Positions 17,268 to 26,234 are shown, counted from the first letter of the stretch. The stretch: DNA of 64,000 nucleotides from Bermanella sp047621325 (GCA_047621325.1 JBLHLT010000004.1:62001-126000), one strand, 5' to 3'. Translations and numbers: made by a program. Notes: generated by a model not told the origin, from the sequence alone.

Positions 17268-18335
17268 ATGAAAGGAACTCATTTACACCTCCACTTGTGT
17301 GGTGGCTTATCTATCATCTTAGCGGCCATTTTTTACGCCAACTTCCGTAACACAACCTTGTTATCTGGCTATCTTGATTTTTTTCATTTGGCTGAACTAA
17401 ACGCGATTGTTTTACCTAAATGGATATACTTTCATTTTCCTAGTTTTTTACAAACACTATTTATTGGTTATGTTTTACACTTCACTAACTGCTCATCGAA
17501 AAAATCATTTAACCCTGCAACGGGAGCAATATTTTTTGCAGGTTTACTGGAGCTTTTCCAACTATTCTCATTATTACCAGGCACATTCGATATTAATGAT
17601 TTAATTGCTATCTTTTTAGCATCTTTTTTTATATTTATTATCACGCCGCACGCCTCTTCAAATCAAAAGCCCAACACCATTAAACATAAAAAACTATTAC
17701 ATACTGGTTTGATCACAAGCTCATTCCTGTTATCAATGGCCTGCATGGAAGAGATTAATGAGTGTAACTCGACATATAGTATATGCGTGAAGCCAATTAC
17801 ATTGACATGGGAGGAATTACGTGAAGACATCAACCCTGAATATGGCAATACGGCCGTCATTACCGTACCAGGGAAAATACATGTCAAAGATAAATATTTA
17901 TTTATTGTAGATAATTATCGGGGTGTGCATATTTTTGATCAAACCGACCCGCAAAATCCAATACGAGTCGTCTTTATTCCTGTTCAAGGAACATTACAAA
18001 TTAGCATCAATGATGGATTAATGTATCTAAATGGCTTTACTGATTTAGTTGTAATTGACTACCAAGCCGTACTCAATGGTGAGTTCAATCAATCACATGT
18101 TTGGCGTAAAGTGGATATATTTAATGCACCAAAGCTATCAAGTTTCTTTCCTGATAACTACAATTTAGATGGTGAAATCTCCAAGTACTCTCAATACAGC
18201 AATTCATATATCACTCAAGAGAAAAGTAAACTTATCGGGTTTATTATTGGATACATAGATACTGATGGCACACAAGTGCGATACGGTGAATATGATCAAT
18301 CCATCAACATGCAAGACACCGGAGATATGCTATGA
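17268..18335 (+). CDS. VanZ-like membrane protein fused to an LVIVD-repeat domain (copy 2)
   Basis: 355 residues, a paralogue of the protein at 15344 along its whole length. Four VanZ-like helices contain LELFQLFSLLPGTFDINDLI; a hydrophobic segment ends in SMAC (C159), again lipobox-like, with C166 and C173 following at spacing similar to copy 1. The exported part has YLFIVDNYRGVHIFDQTDPQ. The retained Cys triplet and repeat motif after considerable divergence suggest selection on both domains. Its stop overlaps the start of the next gene in ATGA. Its own ribosome binding site is weak. Confidence 0.8.
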   Translation: MKGTHLHLHLCGGLSIILAAIFYANFRNTTLLSGYLDFFHLAELNAIVLPKWIYFHFPSFLQTLFIGYVLHFTNCSSKKSFNPATGAIFFAGLLELFQLFSLLPGTFDINDLIAIFLASFFIFIITPHASSNQKPNTIKHKKLLHTGLITSSFLLSMACMEEINECNSTYSICVKPITLTWEELREDINPEYGNTAVITVPGKIHVKDKYLFIVDNYRGVHIFDQTDPQNPIRVVFIPVQGTLQISINDGLMYLNGFTDLVVIDYQAVLNGEFNQSHVWRKVDIFNAPKLSSFFPDNYNLDGEISKYSQYSNSYITQEKSKLIGFIIGYIDTDGTQVRYGEYDQSINMQDTGDML

Positions 18336-19105
18336 GCACAACCATGAAAGTCATAACTGTCATACTCTCCTTTTATATTCTGGTTGCATGTAACAGCGAA
18401 AACTCTTCTACAAATTCAGGAACCCAAACCAGCAACGGCGTTGGTGGCTCTACCGCCAAATTCACTATTCAAAACAACCACCTGATTACTATTGAAGATC
18501 ATGACATCCAAATATTTTCCTTAGCAAATCCAAGCGATCCCGTTTTGGTAAATGCTTATTACACACCTACCACCATAACCCTTGAAACCATATATCCATA
18601 CCAAACAAATAGGATTCTTTTAGGCACAAATACCGGGGCTATTATCATGGACCATTCAACCCCTGGCACTATTACTGAAATTGCATTCCCTGAGCACGTC
18701 ACCAGCTGCGACCCTGTCATTGCCAAAGATGATTATATGTACATCACATTGCGTAATGGCAGGAGCTGCCGTTTAGTGAACAATGTCAACGGCGTGAATC
18801 AATTGCTGATTTACAACATTAGCGACATCACACAACCAGAACTAAAGAAAACCATAGAGCTTGATCAACCCTATGGTTTAAGTATAAAAGACACATCGTT
18901 ATTTATATGTTACGAACAAGGCGTCATTGAATTTGATATTACTAACCCGCTAGAACCAGCTCAAATAGATACCTATGACATGCCATGCAATGACATAATC
19001 GCCAGCACCCAGCCCATGGTATTAACCGGTGACGACGGCATTCGTCTTGTACAAAAAGACAGCGCCAACTTAATAGAATTGGCAATCATTCGTAAAGGCA
19101 CATGA
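18332..19105 (+). CDS. LVIVD-like repeat lipoprotein (copy 2)
   Basis: 257 residues, a paralogue of the lipoprotein at 16417. The lipobox is ILVAC (Cys20), followed by a Ser/Thr/Gly-rich linker and the same repeat layout (FTIQNNHLITIEDHDIQIFS, NRILLGTNTGAIIMD, DYMYITLRNG, TSLFICYEQGVIEFDITN). The two Cys pairs seen in copy 1 are kept (VTSCD and MPCND). It overlaps the preceding gene by four bases (ATGA), so coupled translation is expected. Function unknown. Confidence 0.8.
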   Translation: MSTTMKVITVILSFYILVACNSENSSTNSGTQTSNGVGGSTAKFTIQNNHLITIEDHDIQIFSLANPSDPVLVNAYYTPTTITLETIYPYQTNRILLGTNTGAIIMDHSTPGTITEIAFPEHVTSCDPVIAKDDYMYITLRNGRSCRLVNNVNGVNQLLIYNISDITQPELKKTIELDQPYGLSIKDTSLFICYEQGVIEFDITNPLEPAQIDTYDMPCNDIIASTQPMVLTGDDGIRLVQKDSANLIELAIIRKGT

Positions 19106-19161
19106 CAATTTTATGAATTTGGCATATTGTGAGCCCCGTACTACCCACTAAGAATAATAAT

Positions 19162-20055
19162 ATGCCTTCCATTTTTAATCTTAAATACCTGCCTTCTCGG
19201 CTCATGGTATTTACCTTATATTTGATCTCTTTTTTATCGTTAAAAAACAAACATAAACTTGGAAACTGGATCGGCAAAAAGTGCTACAAACATGCCAACA
19301 GCCGGACCAAAATTGCTCGCAAAAACCTGACAGCCTGCTTTCCTGAAAAAACCGCGCCTGAGATTGAAAAAATGGTTGAAGACTGTTTTATTCAATTAGC
19401 CACAGGCTTTATTGAAGGCACCCATGCTTGGTGGCAAGACATGCAGCCCTTTAATGACAGTGTAAAAGTGACAGGGTTAGAACATGTACTTACGGCACAA
19501 AAAAAAGGTAAAGGGGTTTTAATTTTAGGCGGCCACTTTTCCGTTGTGGACTTTGCCATTCCACTTTTTACCAGCAAAGTTAAAAATATTGCCTACATGT
19601 ATCGTCCAAATAACAATCCAATCATTGATCGCATGATTGAAAAAGGCCGTGCGCGCTCGGAAGCTAAAAGCTTCACCAAAAAACAACTTCAAGATATGCG
19701 TGCATTTATGAATAACGGTGGCATGGTTTGGTATGGCTGCGACCAAGATTTTGGTAAAAAAGCCGATATTTTTGTACCCTTTTTTGGCATTGATGCCGCT
19801 AACATCTCAACACCTTCATGGATCGCAAAAGAAACCGGAGCAGCCGTTATATTTATGGGCATGCGCCGTATTGGTGATGCTGACTATGAAATCGAGTTTT
19901 CGCCAGAGCTACCTATTTTTGGCCTAGACAATACCGAAGATGCAAAAGCGTGGAATCAAGAGTTAGAAAAAGCTATTAGACGCTACCCTACACAATACAT
20001 GTGGGTACACAAACGCTTTAAAACACGACCACAAGGTCAAGCAAGGTTCTATTAA
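19162..20055 (+). CDS. LpxL/HtrB-like lipid A acyltransferase
   Basis: 297 residues from the ATG at 19162 (MPSIFNLKYLPS); a GTG at 19129 is possible but less likely. One N-terminal membrane helix precedes the catalytic region GVLILGGHFSVVDFAIPLF (H-x4-D), then YRPNNNPIIDRMIEKGR and a C-terminal YPTQYMWVHKRFKTRP, all family hallmarks. It should transfer an acyl chain to a lipid A precursor at the inner membrane; which position cannot be decided. It follows the duplicated unit in the same direction but may have its own promoter. Confidence 0.9.
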   Translation: MPSIFNLKYLPSRLMVFTLYLISFLSLKNKHKLGNWIGKKCYKHANSRTKIARKNLTACFPEKTAPEIEKMVEDCFIQLATGFIEGTHAWWQDMQPFNDSVKVTGLEHVLTAQKKGKGVLILGGHFSVVDFAIPLFTSKVKNIAYMYRPNNNPIIDRMIEKGRARSEAKSFTKKQLQDMRAFMNNGGMVWYGCDQDFGKKADIFVPFFGIDAANISTPSWIAKETGAAVIFMGMRRIGDADYEIEFSPELPIFGLDNTEDAKAWNQELEKAIRRYPTQYMWVHKRFKTRPQGQARFY

Positions 20056-20062
20056 CCCGCTT

Positions 20063-20094
20063 AAAAAAAGAAAACCCCCATTAATCTTGGGGGT
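20063..20094 (-). terminator. Terminator of the DUF1499 lipoprotein gene
   Basis: On the minus strand ACCCCCA and TGGGGGT form a seven-base-pair stem followed by a T-rich run (positions 20073 down to 20063). The stem includes the end of the coding region. In the other direction it may also end transcripts from the acyltransferase gene. Confidence 0.75.
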
Positions 20095-20542
20095 GAATGA
20101 TGTTTTTTTCCTCTAAATATTCACGAAACGCCTGTGTGCGAAAATAGTTTGTAAAAAAATCCGTTAATCCAAGCAACGATGACGAACGCACATTTAAGCG
20201 ATTTTCGTCTTTTATGTACAACACTTCAAAATAATCTAAGAAATGAAAAACAGGTGTATAGGTTTTTGCAAAAATATAGCCTTCGTATTCATGTTCAATA
20301 GACGCATTATCAAGCGCTAACACACTATTTCTAATCTCTGGCCAAGCTTGTTCATAAGGCACAGCTAGTTTAAACGGTTTAATGCTATGTACAAAGGTAA
20401 CTGCTTCAGTCGATGCGCAGGTGTGGCGAGGTAAACACCAATTTAAGTCTCGATCAGGATCTGATTCTTTTAGTGGAAAAATAATACAACCAGTTAAACC
20501 AATACTTAGCCAAACTAAAAACATTAACTTAATGAGTTTCAT
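20081..20542 (-). CDS. DUF1499 lipoprotein
   Basis: 153 residues: signal peptide with lipobox LTGC (Cys19), then a DUF1499 domain (WPEIRNSVLALDNASI, YIFAKTYTPVFHFLDYFEV, LNVRSSSLLGLTDFFTN). DUF1499 proteins are small exported proteins of unknown function, often with the VRSxSRxGxxD motif; here the motif reads VRSSSLLGLTD. A terminator overlaps its 3' end. Nothing around it suggests a pathway. Confidence 0.8.
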   Translation of the reverse strand: MKLIKLMFLVWLSIGLTGCIIFPLKESDPDRDLNWCLPRHTCASTEAVTFVHSIKPFKLAVPYEQAWPEIRNSVLALDNASIEHEYEGYIFAKTYTPVFHFLDYFEVLYIKDENRLNVRSSSLLGLTDFFTNYFRTQAFREYLEEKNIIHPQD

Positions 20543-20625
20543 AACAGCCTGGTTCCCCTTGTTTTATGACCTAACTTATACGACTTGAATGTATTTGGCA
20601 TTCATTAAATGCATTCAATCTTTCA

Positions 20626-21297
20626 CTAAAAAGGGCATGGTGATTCAACCAGCATCCTTTGCCCTGCGATCGGATGATTAAATGATAAACTACTGGCATG
20701 TAACATTAATCGCTTCGCCAGTCGTGTTGAGTATTCATTAGCGTATAAATCGCAGCCTAATATAGGATGGCCAAACGCCAGACTGTGTATGCGTAATTGA
20801 TGGGTTCGGCCTGTGAGTGGTTTAAAGCACACCCTAGTATGACCACTAAAACGCTCCAGCACTTCAAAAGCACTTTGTGCAGGTTTACCGCTAAGCTTGC
20901 ATATTTTTTGCCTTGGAAATTCCCCTTTGGCAATAGGGTAATCAATCACACCCTCTGATGGCATCACATCACCATGCAGTAAGGCTACATAGGTTTTGCT
21001 CACTTGGCGATTTGAGAACTGCTGATTTAAGGTTTTAACAATCTCTTTTGATAATGCCACTAACATGATGCCAGATGTTCCAAAATCTAAACGATGCACC
21101 AGCAAAGCGGTCGGATAACGTTGAACCAAACGATAATGCACAGAATCTTTATTTAACGGATTTTTACCCGACAAACTAAGAAGGCCACTGGGTTTGTTAA
21201 TCACCAAAATAAAATCATCTTGGTAGAGAATATCTATATCGCCATCACACGGCGGCGCAATAAAATCATCTACTAAAGAGTGAGTATTGTCATTCAT
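20626..21297 (-). CDS. RluA-family pseudouridine synthase
   Basis: 223 residues, close in size to E. coli RluA. The catalytic motif VHRLDFGTSGIMLVAL contains the active-site Asp, with the preceding VINKPSGLLSL and the later FKPLTGRTHQLRIHSLAFGHPILGC. It lacks an S4 domain, which fits RluA (23S rRNA 746 / tRNA 32) or the related TruC class; the size and sequence favour RluA-type but the target is inferred. It overlaps the CLCA_X-type gene by eight bases. Confidence 0.92.
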   Translation of the reverse strand: MNDNTHSLVDDFIAPPCDGDIDILYQDDFILVINKPSGLLSLSGKNPLNKDSVHYRLVQRYPTALLVHRLDFGTSGIMLVALSKEIVKTLNQQFSNRQVSKTYVALLHGDVMPSEGVIDYPIAKGEFPRQKICKLSGKPAQSAFEVLERFSGHTRVCFKPLTGRTHQLRIHSLAFGHPILGCDLYANEYSTRLAKRLMLHASSLSFNHPIAGQRMLVESPCPF

Positions 21298-22075
21298 TGA
21301 TTAAATCCTGACGTTTTAACACATAACCCAGCGCATTAAAGTACGCTTTAAAGGCGTGATTAATGCGCAACCTATGCGCACCTTGAGGGTATAAACCAAG
21401 CTTGGCTTCTTCTGATTGCTTGGTGCCTTTAACTAAAAAATTATTTTTGATGGGCGCATCTTGGATAAAGGCTTCAAATGCGCGAGCGCACATTTCTTCT
21501 GGCTTACTAAAATAATAACCTTTGGTTTCTTTATCCACTTGAGCGCTGTATTTAAAATAATCACTGGGGCCATCGCCTGCTTCATTTAAGATGATGATTT
21601 GAAAACACTGAGATAATAATTCATTAAGCGGATGTTCAATTTGAGTAACATCATCAAGCCATGCATGACTGGCAAAATCATCTTTTGCTGCACCATTGAA
21701 TGCCTTATCTGAAATGTAATGATCAAAGCCATGAAACCATTCATGGGCTATGCTGCCAGGACCTGCATTTTTAGCCAGTGAAAAGCTGCGAGTTGCTGGT
21801 TCATAGTGGGCCATAACGCCTGGCTGCCCACCACAACCATATTGCAATGCTAAGGTGCCACGTAATGAAATAAGTTTTTCATTACCTCCCAGAATCGTCA
21901 TTAAATCGCATAGAGCATCATAAAATAGCGGTGCCGCTTTTTCTTTTTCAGCTTCTTTTACCCATTTTCCAATTTGAATACTGCGAAAATCAAAACGCTG
22001 CCTAATCGACAGAAACGTGGCGACAGTATCTTGTTGATGATTAGGGCCTCGACGATAAAATTCGCGATTCAACAT
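21290..22075 (-). CDS. CLCA_X-type protein with HEWFH metalloprotease-like motif
   Basis: 261 residues, without signal peptide. It has the zinc-protease-like motif SIAHEWFHGFDHYI, preceded by RRGPNHQQDTVATFLSIRQRF and GTLALQYGCGGQPGVMAHYE; I recall the HEWFH family being labelled CLCA_X in genome annotation. A C-terminal segment KPEEMCARAFEAFIQD contains a Glu that could be the third metal ligand. Activity is unproven. It overlaps the downstream RluA-type gene by eight bases, so the two are co-expressed; why is unclear. Confidence 0.7.
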   Translation of the reverse strand: MLNREFYRRGPNHQQDTVATFLSIRQRFDFRSIQIGKWVKEAEKEKAAPLFYDALCDLMTILGGNEKLISLRGTLALQYGCGGQPGVMAHYEPATRSFSLAKNAGPGSIAHEWFHGFDHYISDKAFNGAAKDDFASHAWLDDVTQIEHPLNELLSQCFQIIILNEAGDGPSDYFKYSAQVDKETKGYYFSKPEEMCARAFEAFIQDAPIKNNFLVKGTKQSEEAKLGLYPQGAHRLRINHAFKAYFNALGYVLKRQDLINE

Positions 22076-22093
22076 ATTAGTAAAAAAGACCTA

Positions 22094-22993
22094 TCATTTT
22101 TCGGCCGTTAGTAATACTGCGACTCGTGAGCGCAGTGATAGTATTCCTGCTGCGAATAATGCACCTAGGCTGGTTAAACACAGCGCTATTACACCATGAA
22201 ACGTTAATGGCTCAGACAACAATGCAACCGCAGCCAGACCACTTATCACAGGAACAAACGCCATCATGGCGCCCATTTTTGACGGGCCAATTTTCTCTAC
22301 TGCCACCATATAAAAAACCATTGCCACGATGACCGCAATAAATCCTTGATAAAACCCTTGCAGCAGCAACTCGCTCCATGGCGCTAACGATAACTTTGAT
22401 TCAAAGAATGAAAAATAAATAGGCAGGAAGATAACCAATGAACCATAAGCTACCGTTGTTGTGGCCTGCCATGGGGAGATCTTCCAACGTTTTGCAAGAA
22501 CCGTATAAAGCGCCCAGCAAACAACTGACAAGACAATTAGCATATCACCCAACACGGATGCATTTGCAGAAGGCTCTGTCAGCATCAACCCTGCCCCAGC
22601 ACCAATAAGCGCCAAGCCAATCGCACGTAAGCCAGTGATTTTTTCAGCTATAAACAGCACCGCAAACAATGCACTTAAAAATGGAATCAAACCCGGTAGC
22701 AACACCGCGGCGTGAACGGCGGTTGTATGTTGAAACCCAGCATACACAAAGAAGCAATAACCTAAGCCGCCAGTTAACGCTAATACAAAACCTTTTAAGT
22801 TAAACCAAGGACGATAAAAATAAGCAAGCGGAAGCAATAAAAGGCAGCCAATCATAAAACGCAAGGCAACAGTATCCACGGGCATTAATACACCCTGCCC
22901 ACCTAAGCGGGAAACCAAGACAAAACCTGACCAACAGCTGATGGCGAGAAAGCCGGCTATATAGCCAATCATGTTATTTGTTGGTTGCTGCAT
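22094..22993 (-). CDS. EamA/DMT-family transporter
   Basis: 299 residues with ten membrane helices as two EamA repeats (GFLAISCWSGFVLVSRLG at the start, VVCWALYTVLAKRWKISPWQ beginning the second half). Proteins of this family export small metabolites; the substrate here cannot be told. It is upstream of the CLCA_X-type gene with an 18-base gap and may form one transcript with it and the RluA-type gene. Confidence 0.92.
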   Translation of the reverse strand: MQQPTNNMIGYIAGFLAISCWSGFVLVSRLGGQGVLMPVDTVALRFMIGCLLLLPLAYFYRPWFNLKGFVLALTGGLGYCFFVYAGFQHTTAVHAAVLLPGLIPFLSALFAVLFIAEKITGLRAIGLALIGAGAGLMLTEPSANASVLGDMLIVLSVVCWALYTVLAKRWKISPWQATTTVAYGSLVIFLPIYFSFFESKLSLAPWSELLLQGFYQGFIAVIVAMVFYMVAVEKIGPSKMGAMMAFVPVISGLAAVALLSEPLTFHGVIALCLTSLGALFAAGILSLRSRVAVLLTAEK

Positions 22994-23119
22994 AAACTCA
23001 CCTTAATACTGCGTGACGCGATAAGAGGTGGCCATAGTAACAAACTGAAAAACAAGCTCAGTAAAAATCGACCGATTTATTAGAGACAGAGTGTTTTCAA
23101 ATGGGAAACAATAAGGGGA

Positions 23120-23230
23120 GGTGGAGGGACCTCCAGCCACACCCCGGCACACAAGTCCATGACTACCGTTGCTCCCTTCCGGGCCTGGCGGAGTTCGTCA
23201 TTTATTGTTGCGGGGGGACCGGAGGCCACC
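23120..23230 (-). ncRNA. ffs: 4.5S RNA (signal recognition particle RNA, small bacterial type)
   Basis: On the minus strand about 111 bases fold into the SRP RNA hairpin. The apical domain reads CCAGGCCCGGAAGGGAGCAA with the GGAA tetraloop, followed by the conserved GTGTGCCGGGGTGTGGCTGG. The 5' GGTGG pairs with the 3' CCACC. A promoter-like TTGAAA-17-GACAAT lies about 65 bases upstream of the RNA, and another TTGAAA-16-CATTAT just before it; which is used is unclear. Ends are estimated from the pairing. A protein reading frame on this stretch is spurious. Confidence 0.93.
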
Positions 23231-23403
23231 ATAATGTGAAAGCCAACAACGCTTTCAAATGCTTCGTCTAAACAAAGCTCGCGCATTGTCTTAAAAAAAC
23301 CAGCTAGTTTCAAGGATTTATTGATTTAATGGCCGATAAACTGATTAAGGGCAAGAAATCTGTTTCCTGTTAAACTAGTTAAAAAGCATTAATCGGTAAG
23401 CCT

Positions 23404-24192
23404 ATGCTCAATATTGTTCCTATCCCTATTTTACAAGACAACTATGCTTGGCTTTTACATAACAATGGCCAAACCCTTGTGCTAGACCCAGGTGAAGCGA
23501 AACCTGTTATTGCCTATCTTGAAGAACATAATTTAACTCTCGACTACTTGTTTATCACTCATAAACACTGGGACCATGTCACTGGCATAGCCGAAGTGAA
23601 AGCCGCGTTCCCCGAATGTGTTGTCTATGGCACAGGCCACTATGATATTCCTTGTCGTGACATTGCCTTTATGGGCGGAGAAACCTTCGAGCTAATGGGT
23701 TTAAGCTGGAATGTTTGGCACACCCCTGGCCATACCCTTGATCACATTGTATTCCACACACAAACAAAAGAAGATAACGGTATAATTCAAGATCGTATAT
23801 TTAGTGGCGATAACCTCTTTGCCTGTGGTTGCGGGCGCATGTTCGAAGGCACACCAGAACAGTTTCACACTTCACTGCAAAGCATTGTGTCACTGCCACT
23901 TAATACCAAGATCTACTGCACTCACGAATACACGCTGGCCAATATTAATTTCTCTCTGCATATCGAACCCAACAATACCTACACACTTCATCGTCAAGAC
24001 ATATGCAGTGAACTAAGATCGCAAGGTTTACCAACCTTGCCCACCACTGTGGCTGACGAATTAAAAAGCAATCCATTTGTGCGCTGTAGTGCGCCCGATG
24101 TCATTCGCGCAGCTGAACATTTCAGCGGTAAAGTGCTGGGTAAGCCAGAAGAAGTCTTTGCGGTTATTCGTCAAATGAAAGACCAATTCTAG
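23404..24192 (+). CDS. gloB: Hydroxyacylglutathione hydrolase (glyoxalase II)
   Basis: 262 residues of the metallo-beta-lactamase fold with metal motif THKHWDH (52-58), HTPGHTLDHIVFH, FSGDNLFACGCGRMFEG and the C-terminal glyoxalase II domain (HEYTLANINFSLHIEPNN). It hydrolyses S-lactoylglutathione to lactate and glutathione in methylglyoxal detoxification. The family usually has THHHxDH; the third position is Lys here, outside the direct ligands. It is followed by a degenerate relative at 24271. Confidence 0.96.
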   Translation: MLNIVPIPILQDNYAWLLHNNGQTLVLDPGEAKPVIAYLEEHNLTLDYLFITHKHWDHVTGIAEVKAAFPECVVYGTGHYDIPCRDIAFMGGETFELMGLSWNVWHTPGHTLDHIVFHTQTKEDNGIIQDRIFSGDNLFACGCGRMFEGTPEQFHTSLQSIVSLPLNTKIYCTHEYTLANINFSLHIEPNNTYTLHRQDICSELRSQGLPTLPTTVADELKSNPFVRCSAPDVIRAAEHFSGKVLGKPEEVFAVIRQMKDQF

Positions 24193-24270
24193 CCAATACC
24201 TTCCATTTGTGTCATTGCTGAGTTCTCTTTATGATTGCTCATAAAATATTGATAAAAAAGAACAATAATA

Positions 24271-24996
24271 ATGCAAAAAAATACTTGGCACTCTGTCGAT
24301 AACCATCCCGAGTTATTATTCGGGCAATATGTAGTGCCTAATTTTGTTTCGAATTCTGTTGCTATCAAAATTTCTGATGCAGAATTTGTACTCATTAGCC
24401 CAGGGGAGCCGTTACTTACACCTTGGCTGTCGCAATTTTCTAATAAGATAAAATTGCATATTATTTTTCCGAACAGTTACCACCATCTTGGGGTAATCAA
24501 ATGGTTAACCCAATTCAATGATGTCACCCTTTACGCAAGCCAAACAGCCATTGAGCAGCTCAAGCATAAAGGCTTTTCAAATCACCCTATTTTACCCTTA
24601 GAAACCAAGCAACCAACACTCCCTCAAGGATATGATATTTTGTTTCCTCCTGGTCATCGCGGCGGCGATATATGGCTGCGTAAACAAGCTTACAGCCCAT
24701 TAACCTCCTCTATAGGCAGCACATGGATTACCTGCGATAGTTTTTTAAATTACGAGCGCATGTCTAACCAACCTTTTGCACGATTTATGCAAAAAATATT
24801 AGGCGCGGCACCTAATCTCAAAATAAGTCAGGTTGTAAAATGGTTTATATTAACCGACAGACAAAAATTTAAGTCTTGGGCGTTAAATTTATTAAAGACA
24901 GACAATCCCACCACGCTGATTCCTAGTCATGGCGAAATTCAAATAGACTCCAATCTCGCTCAAAAAATAGCCGGTATAATCGAACAGCGCTTGTAA
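24271..24996 (+). CDS. Degenerate metallo-beta-lactamase-fold protein
   Basis: 241 residues. The order of short motifs follows the metallo-beta-lactamase fold (FVLISPGEPLL; then HIIFPNSYHHLGVIKWL where HxHxDH should be; ILFPPGHRGGDIWLR; WITCDSFLNYER; LIPSHGE), resembling DUF4336-type proteins. The first metal motif is reduced to NSYHHLG, so a normal two-metal site is unlikely. It begins 78 bases after gloB in the same direction. A non-enzymatic or one-metal role is possible. Confidence 0.65.
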   Translation: MQKNTWHSVDNHPELLFGQYVVPNFVSNSVAIKISDAEFVLISPGEPLLTPWLSQFSNKIKLHIIFPNSYHHLGVIKWLTQFNDVTLYASQTAIEQLKHKGFSNHPILPLETKQPTLPQGYDILFPPGHRGGDIWLRKQAYSPLTSSIGSTWITCDSFLNYERMSNQPFARFMQKILGAAPNLKISQVVKWFILTDRQKFKSWALNLLKTDNPTTLIPSHGEIQIDSNLAQKIAGIIEQRL

Positions 24997-25257
24997 CCCT
25001 CTAAAGCTATGAGCAACCACCAAATTACATCACCACTATCCATGTTTATTGGGTTGATTGATCACACAGGGATGATTTGGTTGATGTATAACGACGAACC
25101 CAGTGCCTCTCAGTGAAGGGCCGATAGCTATTTTACGGTTATTGGCCCCTATTTCATTAAGGCACCCAATTTCCCGTCTACTCATGGCCATAAATAGCCC
25201 TGTTGTGTACAATGCGGCAATTTTTAGATCCTTTAAAACCTACTGACAGGTATATAC
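24997..25257. other. Intergenic region before fbp
   Basis: A 261-base stretch. It holds a near-palindrome GGGCCGATA / TTATTGGCCC (about 25118-25149) and, on the minus strand, a short open frame of 51 codons (25036-25191) with no recognisable homology. Conventional signals for fbp are not clear; ACAGGTATATAC precedes its ATG. Confidence 0.3.
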
Positions 25258-26223
25258 ATGCAGACCGTTCAGCACATCCTTGAACAGAACCAAATCTCAG
25301 CCTCACTAACTGAAACCATCAATACCGTGCTGACTGCCAGTAAAGACATCGCCTTACTTTTACAAAAAGGCGCTATGGGCGACATTTTGGGCTGTGCTGG
25401 GGTAGAAAACGTACAGGGCGAGACCCAAAAGAAACTAGACGTTATCTCTAACGACCTATTAAAAGACGCCCTAAAAGCGTGCCCTTTTGTTGCCGGCATC
25501 GCCAGCGAAGAAGAAGACTTACCTGTAGCGGCAAATAGCGACGGTCAATACTTAGTAATTTATGATCCTCTTGATGGTTCATCTAACATCGATATCAACG
25601 TAACGGTTGGTACTATCTTCTCGATTTTGCCAAGCAATGGCGGCAATACCGCTGAAGAAGCGACCTACCTGCAAAAAGGCCGCAATCAATTAGCCGCGGG
25701 TTACGTACTTTATGGCCCATCTACCCTTTTAGTTATGACGACAGGCCAAGGGGTCGATATTTTCACCCTAGATCCAGTTACAAAAGAATTTGTATTAACC
25801 GAAGCACAATCGCAAATCACCCCAACCACGAAAGAGTTTGCCATTAATATGTCAAACCAGCGTTTCTGGGCTGAGCCTATGCAAAACTACGTAGCCGATT
25901 TACTACAAGGTGAAGAAGGCCCGTTAGAAAAGCGTTACAACATGCGCTGGATCGCAGCAATGGTGGCCGAAGTTCATCGTATTATTAACCGTGGTGGTAT
26001 ATTTATGTACCCGTGGGATAGCCGTGAGCCTGGCAAGCCTGGTAAGTTGCGTTTAATGTACGAAGGCAACCCTATGGCGATGTTAGTTGAGCAAGCTGGT
26101 GGCCTAGCAAGCGATTCTGAAGTTAATATTCTAGATATTCAACCTGAACTAATTCACCAGCGCGTACCTGTCATTTTAGGCAGTAAAGAAGAAGTAAATA
26201 TCGCACTGTCTTACTATAAGTAA
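25258..26223 (+). CDS. fbp: Fructose-1,6-bisphosphatase class I
   Basis: 321 residues. The metal and phosphate motif DPLDGSSNIDINVTVGTIFS is intact, along with GIASEEEDLPV and the sugar-phosphate-binding stretch NRGGIFMYPWDSREPGKPGK. It removes the C1 phosphate of fructose-1,6-bisphosphate in gluconeogenesis. A strong terminator follows. The gene stands alone, as often in marine gammaproteobacteria. Confidence 0.97.
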   Translation: MQTVQHILEQNQISASLTETINTVLTASKDIALLLQKGAMGDILGCAGVENVQGETQKKLDVISNDLLKDALKACPFVAGIASEEEDLPVAANSDGQYLVIYDPLDGSSNIDINVTVGTIFSILPSNGGNTAEEATYLQKGRNQLAAGYVLYGPSTLLVMTTGQGVDIFTLDPVTKEFVLTEAQSQITPTTKEFAINMSNQRFWAEPMQNYVADLLQGEEGPLEKRYNMRWIAAMVAEVHRIINRGGIFMYPWDSREPGKPGKLRLMYEGNPMAMLVEQAGGLASDSEVNILDIQPELIHQRVPVILGSKEEVNIALSYYK

Positions 26224-26234
26224 TACCGCGCATT

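Larger units (their letters stand above)
15344..19105 (+). repeat. Tandem duplication of a two-gene unit
   Basis: Genes 15344 and 16417 are paralogous, in the same order and orientation, to genes 17268 and 18332. Shared strings include AAIFYANFR, LLPGTFD, NYRGVHIFDQTD and NPIRVVFIPV in the first gene, and TPYGL/QPYGL, FVCYEQGVIEFDI/FICYEQGVIEFDI and LAIIRK in the second. The copies are clearly diverged, so the duplication is old or under diversifying selection. A strong terminator separates the two units. Confidence 0.9.

Noticed and set aside
23080..23313. 72-78 codon open frame on the minus strand
   Set aside because: It runs across the 4.5S RNA; the RNA's conserved apical loop and pairing explain the sequence.
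25036..25191. 51-codon frame on the minus strand before fbp (begins MAMSRREIG)
   Set aside because: Too short, no recognised family and no ribosome binding site; mentioned only within the intergenic entry.
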